From Melampsora larici-populina 98AG31 (Eukaryota > Basidiomycota > Pucciniomycetes > Pucciniales > Melampsoraceae): a stretch of DNA of 64,000 bases. The stretch is taken from the NCBI RefSeq assembly GCF_000204055.1, contig NW_006768772.1, positions 135,907 to 199,906 of the forward strand, read 5' to 3'. Within the stretch, counting starts at the first letter, position 1, and the number at the start of each line of letters is the position of its first letter. The position numbers and the translations under genes are program-made. Below the pieces are notes generated by a model. It was not told where the DNA came from. It was given only the letters and a program-made list of their open reading frames with translations, and searched no databases. Shown here piece after piece: positions 34,075 to 44,670 of this stretch.

Positions 34075-35265
34075 GGCCGTTGCTATTTGCAGCCCACAAG
34101 AAAACCATGTAGGCGCTGGCCAAATTACGCCTACATGGGTGTTTCCCACGAAGAAGCGCCTACATTTATGATGTAGGCGCTGGAAACCATCCAAAATGAC
34201 GCCTACATGGGTTTTTTAACGTGTAGGCGTCATTTGGTTACGCCTACATTCAAAAATTGAAATGTAGGCGCTATTTTCGAGCGCCTACATGGGAAATCCA
34301 ATGTAGGCGCTCAAAATTTATGCCTACATTTTTAAAAGTGAGTGCATACATTCAATTTTTGCGCTCAAATAAGCGCCTACATGCAGTCCTGCATATGTAG
34401 GGGCTACAAATCCGGCAACTACAGCTCCAGACTGGTCTGAAGGGTAATGGAGAACGATTTGCAAGTCAAAATGAGAGTATTGGAAGACGGAAAAAGCAGC
34501 TTGGACTCAAAATGAGTGTATCGGAAGATGGATAAAGCAGTTTGGAGTCAAAATCAGTGTATCAGAAGACGGAAAAGTCACGCCGGAGTCAAAATGGGTG
34601 TATCAGAAGACGGAAAAAGTAGTAAATTATTTCAACTCTGAACTCAGTTTGGAGTCAAAATGAGTGTATCAGAAGCGGAAAAAGAGGTAAATTATTTCAA
34701 CTCTGAACTGCTATTTACGTCTTCTGATACGCTCACTTCAGAGTTGAAAAGAGCATATTCATCTTCCAATACGCTTAACTGCTTTTTCTGTCTTCCAAAA
34801 CACTCATTTCAACTCCAAGCTGCTTTTTCCATCTTCCGATACACTCATTTTAACTCCGAACTGCTTTTTCCGTCTTCCAATACTCTCATTTTAACTTGAA
34901 ACTTCTTCTTCATTAACCGTCAGACCAGTCTGGAGTTGTAGGTGTCGGATATGGAGCGCCTACATATGCAAGACTGTATGTAGGCGCTTATTTGAGCTGA
35001 AAATTGAATGTAGGCGCTCGAAAATAGCGCCTACATTTCAAATTAGATATGTAGGTGCTCAAAAATTACGCCTACATTCTGGAATTTTGAATGTAGGCAT
35101 AACCAAATGACGCCTACATGGGTTGTTTATCATGTAGGCGTCATTTTAGATGGTTTTCAGCGCCTACACCATAAATGAAGGCGCTTTTTCGTGGGAAACA
35201 CCCATCTAGGCGCTGTTTTGGCAGCGCCTACATGGTTTTCTTGTGGGCTGCAAATAGCAATGGCC
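34075..35265. mobile_element. 1.19-kb foldback element rich in TGTAGGCGC repeats
   Basis: The ends are inverted (GGCC[G/A]TTGCTATTTGCAGCC), and the similarity continues for hundreds of bases, so almost the whole element is a near-palindrome. The outer arms (34110-34400 and 34960-35240) hold many copies of (A)TGTAGGCGC/GCGCCTACA. The core (34430-34935) is an inverted set of repeats with GACGGAAAAAGCAG and TCAAAATGAGTGTAT units, bounded by CCAGACTGGTCTG and CAGACCAGTCTGG. The 8-bp duplication points to a hAT-like or related transposase in trans. No credible gene is present. Confidence 0.85.
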
Positions 35266-36384
35266 TATTTTTAACTGATTCTTCATCCATCTTACCAAAA
35301 TAACTGCAAGTTGAATTAATCAATCAATAGAGAAATTCAAAGACAATCACAGCATTTGCATTGGTTTTAGTGACAGCAGCTAAATATGAATTTTGATGTC
35401 TAACATGAAAGAATGAAGTAGATCCTAAGGTGATAATAGGTGATCGTACATCTGGATTTGAGATCACGCGGATTTGAAAGATATCGGCGATTGAACGTCT
35501 GGATTAGATTGATATGATCCAGGCAGAATTGGTTAGTGAATTGGTTTGAGTTGAAGTTTGATGGATTACTTACTTGACATCTGGACGATATAACCTACTG
35601 ATCAAGACTTCACCTTTGAGATTAAGAATGAACAAAGCTGAAATCATCTTGAGTGTATCAAAACTAAAGGTGATGTTAAGGAATGTTCTGAGAATGAGAC
35701 TGCAGGTTGATAGATTGGAATTTGTCAATTTTAAGTTGTTATCGTTGAATTTTAGTATTTTCCATTTCAACCTACGTAGGACTTCAACTCGTGAACCTTC
35801 AACTTGTCTCTTGCTGAGCCCATCAGATAAAGAATTCAACCCTCGCTTCGTTCATCAACTTGATTGGAAGTACAAGTCAGCACTGCACCAACATCCAAGC
35901 ATATCCCACAATGTCTAATCTGATTCATCAGGAATGTGTACTCTCTACGCTTGTCCTGTGCTCTAAAATAATTAGTGAGACCTGCGTGTTGGAGACGGAC
36001 TCTTTGTCTTGTGCGCCGTTACAATTTTACCACTGAATACAAAAATGATACACAACTTGTTGCAATCTAAACTTATTTAGAAAGCAATCTAATGTGATCA
36101 ATCAAAAGAACTCAATGTATTAGAAGAGGTTTTCTTTCCAGATGATAAGGAAAATCCTTGCAAGTTTTGTGTCTTACTAACGTTTTTGAATCCTTCTCGT
36201 ATATCATTCTATACTATTGTGACAACCACAACACTATTTCTGAAAAAGGACAAATATTCATATTTAATAATCAGAGCGAGCTTATTGAGGGGAAAAATTG
36301 ACTGACTCTTAGAATACAATTAATCAAAAGGGTGATGCCTTCCGCTTCAGCTTCTTTGTTTGAATTGGTTTGATTTGAATCTTT

Positions 36385-36760
36385 ACCTGTATACATCTTG
36401 ATCCAATATTCTAGAGTAGGTTCAATGGCTGAGCTATTCTTCTGGATTGAATCTAATCAAAAGATCTCAAAACAATAGTTGATAGATTTTCAAGATAATC
36501 AACTCAAAAAAGATAATCACTCACTAAAAAGATCATCATCTTGTGAAACGAAATAATATGATTTAACATGATTTCCTAATTCTCTATCAATCCTTACTCC
36601 TTCCTCATGATCATGATTTTTTCTTGAGCTTGTTGTTGTTTTGGGTTTTGATTATTTGTTGATTTAGTCTTGGATTTTTTGATTGGAGTTTGACGTGTCC
36701 AAATCGGTTTTTTGGATTCTTACTTTTTAGATTTCTTTCAATGATGATGAAGAGAGGAGG
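36385..36760 (-). pseudogene. third captured gene fragment, unidentified
   Basis: Two exon-like blocks read in phase. One ends in ELGNHVKSYYFVSQDDDLFS with a gtgagt donor, and the next reads IQKNSSAIEPTLEYWIKMYT followed by a gtaaag donor. The polar sequence before them is Lys/Gln/Asn rich. I do not recognise the family. The exon-intron layout and the position inside the Helitron suggest another captured host fragment. Confidence 0.4.
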
Positions 36761-36877
36761 TGGGGTCGGGAACAGCTGAGCCTAAGGGGGTCAGAGTCTT
36801 AGGTGTACAGCTTGTTAAGGGCTTAGGGGTATAATCCAGTTTTGCCGAGAAACTGGGTTGTGCCTTTAGTTTTATGA

Positions 36878-38772
36878 TCAAGGGTGAACTGCTTAAGAGA
36901 GCAGCCAGTCTGCCTTTCGGCAAGGGCCAGATAGGCCATAAAAACATCATAAACTTCCTCTTTTGATTTATCATTGAGTGGAAAGATATGTCGATATGAA
37001 GAAAAATCATCACAGAATAAGACAAAATAGTTTTCATTATTTAAACCCGTAGTTCTAATGATACCGCTGAGGTCTACATGAACGTTTTCTAAGAAAGTAC
37101 GAGCTCGGGGTCTGGTCTTATTGTGAGGTATTTTAGTGTTTTTCGACAGAGCACAAATTTCACAATTCAAATTCTCCTCCACATAGTCAAAATCCTCCAC
37201 ACTTTCCATCTTAGCCATCAACTTAAGGTATTTTGAGCTTACATGGCCTAATCGACGGTGTTGAAGCGATGAAGAGATTTCAGTCACTGATGCTGAGACT
37301 GAGTATGAGATTCCTGGACTCACAGGAACGAGTAAGATGAACATCAAGTTGTTGTCCGACATAAAACCGTTGAAGATGGCTAGGTCCTTGAGTACTAGAG
37401 AAAAATTTAGACCATCATGAAAAACTTCTCGAACACCTTGCTTCTTGAGTACACCCCCTGCAACTAAGTTTCTAGATAAGTCCGGAACATGGAGTGAGTT
37501 CTTGAGTTCGAAAACACTGTTATCTCCAGCCTTCAGTTTTGCAACACCTTGACTGTGAACAGCCAGGGACATATCTCCTCCTGCAAGTTTTAGGCGCTTG
37601 CTTGCATCTTCAATCTTAGTAAGAGATGATTGATCGAAAAACTTGAGGTCTTTGAACATGTGATGGGTTGCTCCTGTGTCGTGGAGAGCCCAATCACAAG
37701 AGTTGGACAAAGCTGCAGAGACCGAGGCACTGACGGTGGGATCTTCTTCGAATTCAGATGGTGCAGCATAAATTTCTGACATCTTGAGGATTTCACCGTC
37801 TCCATCTTCGTATTCCACATTCAATGAAAGTAAAGCCATACTAGCTGAAGCTGAATTCACGCTTGAATCAAAGACATTTTTGACACCTCTAATGTTAGAG
37901 CTTGGTGGAGTTTGAGAAGTTGAGTTTGAAGTTCCTCCAGTTGATTTTCCTCGAAACTTTGAAAGAAAAGCTAAACGTTTGTCGGCATTTTCGGGTTTAG
38001 ATCAACAGTTTTTAGCCATATGAGGACCAAAACATTCTTCGGCAGTACATTCTTTCTTTGATGATTTAGCCATGACAGCATGAACTTCTTTGATTGTTGA
38101 TGTAGTCCAACCATGACGTTCTTCATAATTCCTAAGATACCTTCCAACGTCTTCTCGAGTCAATGGTACAACAGTATTATGAATGTACTCTTTTGTTTCA
38201 ATTGACAATGAGGTAATAGCTCCTAGCAACATTCTGGCTGACTGAGCATCAGACAACTCGCCCTTCAGGCGATAGAATTCACGAATTTGATTTTCAAATC
38301 TATCAACAAAGGCGGTAAGAGTTTCAGATTTAGAAATTTGAGAGGAATAGAGTGTACGAGTGACTGCTTCGAGTTTGTCTTCTGAAATTCGGTTGTGATA
38401 CTCTTTCAGGTACGTCCAGCAGAGGAAAGGATCGTACACAATTTCTGATGGATCCGAAGGGTCGGTAAGTTTGTTTCGCGTTCTGACCTTATTGGCTGAG
38501 TCTAGTCGCTGTAGTATGTACGTAGTAAGATTGAAACGCGTCTTTTCAATCTCTTCAACAGACAGATTCTTGTTCTGGTAATCCTTCACCTTGACGTAGT
38601 GATGAAGTTCAAGTGAACGCAATACCTCCATTACAGACTGACTCCATTCAATATAGTTCCCATCAGTAAGATCCTCTGAGATTTTGTATTTACTCAGAGC
38701 ATTAGTCATGATCTGGGAAAACTTTTGAATTGGATCTCCAAAAGTTCTGGAGTCGGTTATCTCTTGAGACAT
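36878..38772 (-). pseudogene. copia-2 gag-pol, 5' part (Gag, protease, integrase N-half)
   Basis: It starts at 38772 (MSQEITDSRTFGD). The Gag helical region ends in a partial zinc-knuckle sequence (CTAEECFGPHMAKNC), where an in-frame TGA (38002-38004) replaces a likely CGA. It continues with an aspartic protease (WALHDTGATHHMF, about 37690), the GAG-pre-integrase zinc motif (HRRLGH...CEICALSK, about 37260-37150) and the integrase first Asp (VHVDLSG). LKQFTLD ends at the Helitron insertion at 36877, and the sequence resumes at 30048. The protease has DTGA, as is normal for the family. Confidence 0.9.
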
Positions 38773-38976
38773 TGTTGACTCTAGATTTCAAGATAGTGAG
38801 TCAGATGTTAAAAGAGCTGATTGAGACGAGGATTGGCGAAGTGTTCCAGTTGAACCGGTAGGGCTTGAAGGAGCTGAGCCTTTGATATCGGTAGAGTTAT
38901 CGAGTGAAATAGATTCGTCGTTCGAATTGACGGCGTCTGAACTCATACACGTGAATTTGTCGATAAGATCTTTGCA

Positions 38977-38988
38977 CTCTCGCTACCA
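38977..38988 (-). promoter_or_regulatory. copia-2 primer binding site
   Basis: On the minus strand TGGTAGCGAGAG directly follows the 5' LTR. TGG pairs with the CCA end of a tRNA, so priming is by a full tRNA 3' end, unlike copia-1. I cannot name the tRNA with confidence. Confidence 0.65.
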
Positions 38989-39907
38989 TATAAAGAAATT
39001 CGTATAACGTTCTCAAAACACCAGACAGAGCTGGAGGAGACTATCAGAAGTGAAATCTACAGTATAGAAGGAAACCTGAGGGCACAAGCTCCGTGTTAGA
39101 CTGTAGCTTCACTGCTAGTCTACGACGAGAACGAGAACTAACCTGAGGGCACAAGCTCCGCGTTAGACTGTAGCTTCACTGCTAGTCTACAACAAGAACG
39201 AGAACTAACCTGCGAGCTCGAAGAAAGTCGAGTTAAACACGCGTAGGTAAGAAAGTTAATAACAGACAAGTTAAGATTTTTATTGATTCTTTTCGACACA
39301 GAAACACACCTGAGGGCACAAGCTCCGCGTTAGACTGTAGCTTCACTGCTAGTCTACGACGAGAACGAGAACTAACCTAAACAATCAAAACAACACACAA
39401 TAGAGTATAAGAAACTGAATTTAGAAAAGATGATAAAGAAAAAGTCTTCTACCTGCAAGCTCGAAGAAAGTCGAGTTAAACACGCGTAGGTAAGAAAGTT
39501 AATAACAGACAAGTTAAGATTTTTATCTTTTAGTTGAGAAGAAACAAAAATGTAGAGATTAGTTTAATATGAAGCGTAGTGAAATAAGTTGATAACTAGG
39601 AGAATGAGAACAAGAGTGAATTTTACTTACTGATTCTTTTCGACACAGAAAAGAATCAGAAGTGGGAGAAACGCGAACAATAAAAGTAGAAATCACAGCA
39701 CGACCCAAATAATTTCATAACCCCCTTGCTTCAATTTCCCAACATCCCTCTTGTCACATCAGTACGACCGTTCCTTCTAATACATATGCATTAGTTTAAC
39801 CACTCGCTAACCATCACTTAGACTAACCACTCGCTAACACTACATATCACCTCTTAACATCTCTCTGTGATGAATCTTTGACCAAAACGAAGATGAATAT
39901 CTTAACA
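38989..39907 (-). repeat. copia-2 5' LTR
   Basis: This is 919 bp with the same internal repeat units as the other LTR. Differences I noted include CCGCG/CCGTG, ACGACG/ACAACA, TGCGAG/TGCAAG and TACGTAT/TACATAT, mostly transitions at CpG sites. Confidence 0.9.
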
Positions 39908-39912
39908 GTAAG

Positions 39913-42246
39913 TCGTCTGGTGAAGGGAAGAAACCTAGAACTTCGTGCCGTTTATTATGAATTGGAAGACCCAGGGCAGCTATTCCGGCGTTGACAATAA
40001 GACCGATCTTGTGACACATGCATTTGATGTGCATGGTCTCAGGATCCCATGAGTAATCTGAGCTATAGCCATCGTGTTCTTGAAGTTGATGATGCATCTC
40101 GGCTGCCAATGTCACGTTGTTTGACGCCGAGTCAGTCGTATGAGCTAGCATGTAATAGATCAATATATATCATGTCAGCAGAAGAAATGAGAAAGTAAGA
40201 AGAGAGAAGATTAGAAAAAATATAAAAGATAGAATAGATATAAAAGACTTATCTTCTTGTAGATACCATGTTTCTTCAGTACAGTCACCAAGGGCTCTGC
40301 AAGCCAAGCACCTTTATGATGATGAGCAACTTTTTTCCGGGTTAGATGGCAAGACACATAATTCCAGTCGTCGTCGATATAGCTAGCAACACCACCAATG
40401 AAAGCCCAAAGATTCCCTTTTACCGTCCAAACATCGTGTGTCAATGTGAATTTTCCTGGAATGGACTACATGAATATGAAATACAAAGAAGAGAAAGACA
40501 ATTGTTATATATTTCAAAATAATGAGAGACCATAGGAGAACTACTCACTTCTAGCTCCCTGTAGACCGTGTCTCTTAGATTAAGATGGAGATTTTTTGCC
40601 TCCTTGGTGGTCCACTTACGGTTGTAAAGCCGGGCATCAGGTCGAGCATACCAGAAAGCTGCTTGAAGCATCGAGTCTTCTATTCAAGACCATGGCAGGG
40701 CTTGCCGTACCTGCCATAGTGTCAAGAGCTGATTGAAAACCTTCATATCGAACTTGGGAGTCACTGTGACAAAGTTATTCATTGTTGAAACTTTGTGGGT
40801 GTCTGCTTGTTTCTTGGCGTTGACCTCGGCAACACTCGGAGGAAGCTTGCACCCACGAGCAATGACTTCCTTGCGACGGGGGCAACCTACCTTTGATCTT
40901 CCTTGCTGATTGGAATCATCACGGTGAATCTTGAGATTCAATAGCGTGGTTGCATGTCCTCGGCAAGTTTTTCCACACCAAACACACTTATAGTCAAAAG
41001 GGAATTCTGGATCCTAGATTGAAACAAGAATCAAACAAACATCAGTCATCTAGGATTCATAAGGTAAAGATTGAAAAGGAAAACTAAGAAACGAGGATCA
41101 AGATAATACAAAAACATAATCAGGTGTTACATCTTCTGAACCAGGTGTTGGTTCCTCAAAGTATATCTCAATAGCATCATAGACTTCCTCCTTGCGTTCC
41201 GGGTTGGCTTCAGATTTCTTTGATTTTTTACGGATCCTAGCATTCTCATTGTCAGAGTCTTGGCGCAGGTCTCTGGAATGACCTTGGGTTGATACCGAGG
41301 GAGCGACACTCTAAAGAAATAAGAAACATAACTGTTTTAGAAAGAGAAATAGATAGATTAGCATTATGGAGATCAAGCACTTACTTGGTTTCGATTTGAA
41401 TCTCCCGTAGCAGCGGTGGACGTAGACGCGGTGGGAACAGCCTACAAAAGACAGAAACAAACTAAAGTGAGAGATTTGAGATTGGGAAAGTGTTGTGGGA
41501 TGAGAAACTTACTTTCTTTCCTTTCGATTGGGGAACAGAGGTCTTCTTCTTTTGTTCAATGCCACTGCGGTTGGATCTTGCAACTGGTTTGGAGACGATC
41601 TGACTAGCTGGTTTGGAGGCGATGTGACTGACTACGGTCTCGCATTCAGATCTAGAGGTCGATCGGCCTTGTTTGCGGCCAGTTGGATTGGCCGCAGAGC
41701 TTCCAGCCAACGGAGGAGGTTGCAAAGAAGGGAGAAAAAGTCCACGTCGACTGTCCTGAGACGGTTGAATCATACCTGGTGTCAATCGGAGAGGAGTGGT
41801 AACACGTGAGGTGCGACGAGGTTGTGAACAATCACTTTCACAACCAGAGTCTCCACACAGTTTGGAAAGGAGTTGATGAGAAGTTGAAGTGAAACTTGGA
41901 GAAACCAATTGATATATCTATGTATTGAAATCAGGTGATAAAACGATTTGAAACAGATATTAGAAACACATCATAACAAAGATCAGGAAGAGATGGTAGA
42001 GGTGAAGAAGACCCTTACGTTCTGGTTATTGAAGGGATATCAGGAAATAAAATGAAAGGATTCGAAATTATTAGAATCCAAACATAACAAAGATAAGGAG
42101 GAAAGGATTGAAAACAAGGGTACACTTACATCAGTGGGGCTGAAAACATTTGACTCTTTCAAGATCGACCATCCGTTGGTGTTGAGGGTTGCGGTCCGTC
42201 GAGTGAGTTGATGATGCAACCAGTTGGTCACATCATCATCGTACAT
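39913..42246 (-). pseudogene. hAT-2 transposase, N-terminal block
   Basis: Several exons read leftwards from about 42246 (MYDDDVTNWLHHQL). A Ser/Arg-rich disordered region (about 41900-41510) precedes an acidic Lys-rich one (about 41310-41130) and a BED-type zinc finger (FDYKCVWCGKTCRGHATTLLNLKIHR, about 41000-40910). The catalytic region follows, with THDVWTVKGN carrying the first Asp (about 40440). The second Asp region reads DSASNNVTLAAEM and then CMCHKIGLIVNAG (about 40130-39990). Introns are about 60-70 nt. Copia-2 interrupts it at DDL (39912). Apart from that insertion the block looks well preserved, so the host element was probably active until recently. Confidence 0.82.
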
Positions 42247-42512
42247 GATTGGTGGTGAGCTGACCTATTGGTTGCATCAGCTTGGACAATCGCCGATAAC
42301 GGAAATTCTTCAGGAATCCTCATGTAACGTGCCGAAATATGAAACCAAGGCTGTCACAAGAATGCCAACGTAATTTCACAAAAAAAAAACCCGTGACATA
42401 GCTTGCTAACGTACCTGTAAGTACGTTAGCAAAAACGGCCCCGACCAATATCGTAACCCAGTTATGGTACAACACGTTACACATTGAAAATAACGTAACC
42501 GGTCCAACGTTG

Positions 42513-42926
42513 TTGAGAGTAAAAGTACAAGTGAGGTGAAGGACCTTGAGAATACAAAAGAAAAGAAGAAATTGGGGGAGGTTGAGAATACAAAGAAGGT
42601 GGAGGAGGTTGACAGTACAAATTAGTTTGTGAGTATGGTCCAGCAGCAGGTTGAGAATACGACGACAATGAGGCAGAATGTGGTAACAATGTTCCAGGTG
42701 GTGGTGGTGCACCTGATATATCTTGCCTAGCGGAGGGAGGGTATGGTAATCACGGGGTAGGAAAGCAAGTGTCAAGATGTGATGGTATGATTCCGCTCGG
42801 AGTTGGACTTGGATGTGGATGGATCATGTGGTTTGTTTGAATAAAATGAGAATTTGGATGTACATGTACATGTACAGCTTCGGATGTCACCGGCTGTTGT
42901 GGGGGAACGGGGTTTGGGTGGTCCAT
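42513..42926 (-). pseudogene. MULE transposase, N-terminal segment
   Basis: The likely start is at 42926 (MDHPNPVPPQQP). His/Pro-rich sequence is followed by Tyr-Ser-Gln repeats (YSQPAAGPYSQ, YSQPPPISS), which continue at 24653 after hAT-2 is removed. One in-frame TGA (42750-42752) is a C-to-T change from CGA. The composition (Tyr, Gln, Pro, Ser) resembles prion-like or phase-separating regions, an unusual N-terminus for a transposase. Confidence 0.7.
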
Positions 42927-43346
42927 ACTGTACACTATATCAAGTGTTAAAGTGGGAAAGATCGTGTGTTCAAGTGAATGGATTCTGTGTTGAGAGTGGG
43001 ATGGTTGATTTGAACAGGTATGTATGAACTGAGTTATTACGGGGTTCAGTGATTTAAAGTTGGGATTAAGTGATAGAAGTAAGAAAATCAGACAAGGAAA
43101 TTGAGGAAGAAAATCGGACAAGGAAAGTATTGTGAGGGAGAGGGGAGGAACTTCTATATGAAGCGTATTGCTGAAGGGCCAGTGATGTTTGACATGCAGG
43201 GGTCGGTCCAGCGCCAAACAATTTGGGAGCCCTTGCAGTTGTTTTCTTCATATTTGTTGCCCCATCAATGGTGAAGGGGCTCCAAAGAAGTTAATTGACG
43301 TTCCAAAAGGGGCTCATTCGTGTTTTGGTGCCCGGTTAGGGAGCCC
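42927..43346 (-). other. MULE upstream region and right terminus
   Basis: This non-coding promoter region of the MULE ends near 43346, where GGGCTCCCTAACCGGGC begins on the minus strand. A similar GGCTCCC block recurs at about 43228, so the terminal repeat may be compound. Confidence 0.45.
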
Positions 43347-44670
43347 TTGATAAGCCCACCTACCTTGTCCATAACGGTATTAATCTTGTGTCAAGCAATA
43401 CCATTCTCAGCCAAGTAATCAATCAAACCCTCCACAGTGGTTTTCTTGACAATATTTCTGTCCTTGTATTGAGCCCAATTACTGTAAGTTGTGACCCACT
43501 TCAAAAGCAGACTCATTGCACTTTCACCTTGATCATTCTTGTCATCTTCCCACCTCACTGGTGCCTTTCAAAATGAAGTAGGTTCCATGGTCTCATTTGT
43601 TGGACTGAAACCAAACAGAAACAATCTTAGTATAAGATGAAAGAGAAAACAAAGTCCGACAGAATCTTATAATAAGATTGAATGGATACAGTCAGATCTA
43701 AAAAGCTTTCATTACCTGAAACCAAACAGAAACAATCTTAGTATAAGATGAAAGAGAAAACAAAGTCCGACAGAATCTTATAATAAGATTGAATGGATAC
43801 AGTCAGATGAGAAAGAAAAGAAAAACTACAAATGACTGCAAAGAGGTTCAGGTTATAAAGCAAAGAAGAAACTACAAATGAAATAAAATGATGTCATGAT
43901 ACAAATTTGGAAATGAATATGACATCATGAAATAATGAAAGAAAAGAAATGAAATAATAAAAATGTATTTGTAATAAATGTATTTTATCAGAAATGACTT
44001 TTGATAGCATAAAAAGAAAAACACGAAAACAAAGAACTCCAACATCATTGGAAGGTTCTTCAACAACAGTAAGCTTAGTACATTTATTTTATTTCCAGTC
44101 AAAAGTGTTTTTGGTTTTGGTATCTTGCTTGTTGTTGCTTTTTGAGTAGATGATGACTGAGGCTTCTTTTTTTGTTTACTCTTGGCAGTGGGCTTTGATT
44201 TCTTTTGAATAGATATGTTGGATGTTTGGGACACAGAGGCCATCAAAGCAAACAAAGATCCAAAGCCAGCCAGTTGCAAGAGAGGTGCGGGATAAATTCC
44301 TCAGGTGAAATTGGGGGACACCGGGTTGATTTGGAGAGCCTGAAGGGTGGAAGGATAAACTTGAAAGGTTAAGGGGGTTAGGAATGGAGTTGAAGTTTTT
44401 TGAGGGGAACTTGGTTGGCTGGTGGTGGGTGTGCCTTTGGTAGATTTAACTATGAGAGCGGATGCAGAGTTTGATTGGGAAGTGGGGCTGCAGGGAAGTG
44501 AGGCTGCAGAAGCTGCAGAGGGATTTTTTTTGGCTACAGAACGACAGAAACAAAATTCAGGTATCTGGGGTTCTGTGTGACCTTCTGGCAAACTGTCTGA
44601 AAATTGACAGATTTGATATTTGTACACCATAAATATCAACTGGCTACCTTGAAAGTGTAGAAAATGCAAA
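43347..44670 (-). pseudogene. SANT/Myb-like gene fragment cut by the MULE
   Basis: The N-terminal part (about 44560-43960) is Ser/Thr/Gln/Lys rich and runs through a TGA (44301-44303). After an AT-rich intron-like gap, the frame reads VRWEDDKNDQGESAMSLLLKW, then YSNW, GLIDYLAENGI and HKINTVMDKVGGLIKG. This resembles the Myb/SANT-like domain of large protein families in rusts and oomycetes (Trp-Asp start, spaced Trp residues, then K/H-R-T-x-x-V-x-x-K-I). A second TGA (43391-43393) sits where Arg is expected. It stops abruptly at the MULE end. The function of the family is unknown, with DNA binding implied. The link between the two blocks is inferred. Confidence 0.5.
43605..43808. repeat. 93-bp direct repeat, two copies 18 bp apart
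   Basis: 43605-43697 and 43716-43808 are identical by eye (CTGAAACCAAACAGAAAC...GATACAGTCAGAT). This is a recent segmental duplication in the intron of the SANT-like fragment. Confidence 0.92.

Larger units (their letters stand above)
33149..35647 (-). pseudogene. captured AP-2 adaptor mu subunit gene fragment
   Basis: Exon 1 (35647-35574) encodes MISALFILNLKGEVLISRLY. The next gives RSIADIF-QIRVISNPDVRSP and LGSTSFFHVRHQNSYL. Later exons give SYFGKMDEESVKNKF, LDFGYPQNSEIDTLKMYIT and [12 protein letters not shown], then [12 protein letters not shown] before a stop near 33149. These are the longin-like and mu-homology regions of AP-2 mu, the cargo-binding medium chain of the clathrin adaptor at the plasma membrane. 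Part of the exon after HVRHQ is missing, the C-terminus is cut short, and a foldback element (34075-35265) splits the VKNKF codons. Most introns remain, which shows capture at DNA level rather than through mRNA. Confidence 0.85.
30049..36877 (-). mobile_element. Helitron (6.8 kb) with captured host gene fragments
   Basis: On the minus strand it starts with TCATAAAACTAAAGG at 36877, preceded by A. It ends with a hairpin (GCGGC-GCCC-GCCGC), TGATTTG and CTAG at 30049, followed by T. Its removal joins copia-2 integrase codons exactly (TLD then CGSEF). No Rep or helicase is encoded, so it is non-autonomous. It carries exons and introns of an AP-2 mu gene, a cohesin STAG gene and a third unknown gene, all on the same strand, plus a foldback element and a probable hAT MITE. 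Confidence 0.88.
26717..39907 (-). mobile_element. copia-2 LTR retrotransposon, decayed, carrying a Helitron
   Basis: Two 919-bp LTRs (26717-27635 and 38989-39907), a GTAAG duplication and a minus-strand Gag-Pol frame define it. Without the Helitron at 30049-36877 it is about 6.4 kb. LTR differences are few and mostly C/G to T/A at CpG. The element sits in the hAT-2 transposase exon. Confidence 0.92.
24654..42512 (-). mobile_element. hAT-2 element carrying nested copia-2
   Basis: The ends are CAATGTTGGACCGTTACG at 24654 and the inverse of CAACGTTGGACCGGTTACG at 42512, so the element has TIRs. TTGAGAG flanks both sides (24647-24653 and 42513-42519), a seven-base duplication where hAT elements usually make eight. 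Removing it joins MULE codons in frame inside a Ser-Gln-Ala-Pro run. Several TAACGTA-type subterminal repeats lie inside each end. It encodes one hAT transposase, in two blocks separated by copia-2. Because the MULE target is itself repetitive, the seven-base match is slightly weaker evidence than usual. Confidence 0.82.
15971..43346 (-). mobile_element. MULE (Mutator-like element) split by nested insertions
   Basis: Three minus-strand segments (42926-42513, 24653-22375 and 16771-15971) form one MULE transposase once hAT-2 (24654-42512) and copia-1 (16772-22369) are removed. The reading frame closes exactly at both junctions. The right end is placed near 43346, where a SANT-like gene stops matching and GGGCTCCCTAACCGGG begins on the minus strand. 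The left end is lost beyond the Helitron at 15970, so no terminal inverted repeat pair or target-site duplication can be shown. Confidence 0.78.

Noticed and set aside
34075..35265. CRISPR-like array because of the repeated TGTAGGCGC
   Set aside because: The spacing is irregular, the repeats occur in both orientations, the organism is a eukaryote, and the element has TIRs with an 8-bp duplication.
30049..36877. AP-2 mu segment as the resident working gene
   Set aside because: It lies within a Helitron inside a retroelement, lacks part of an exon and the C-terminus, and is split by a foldback element.
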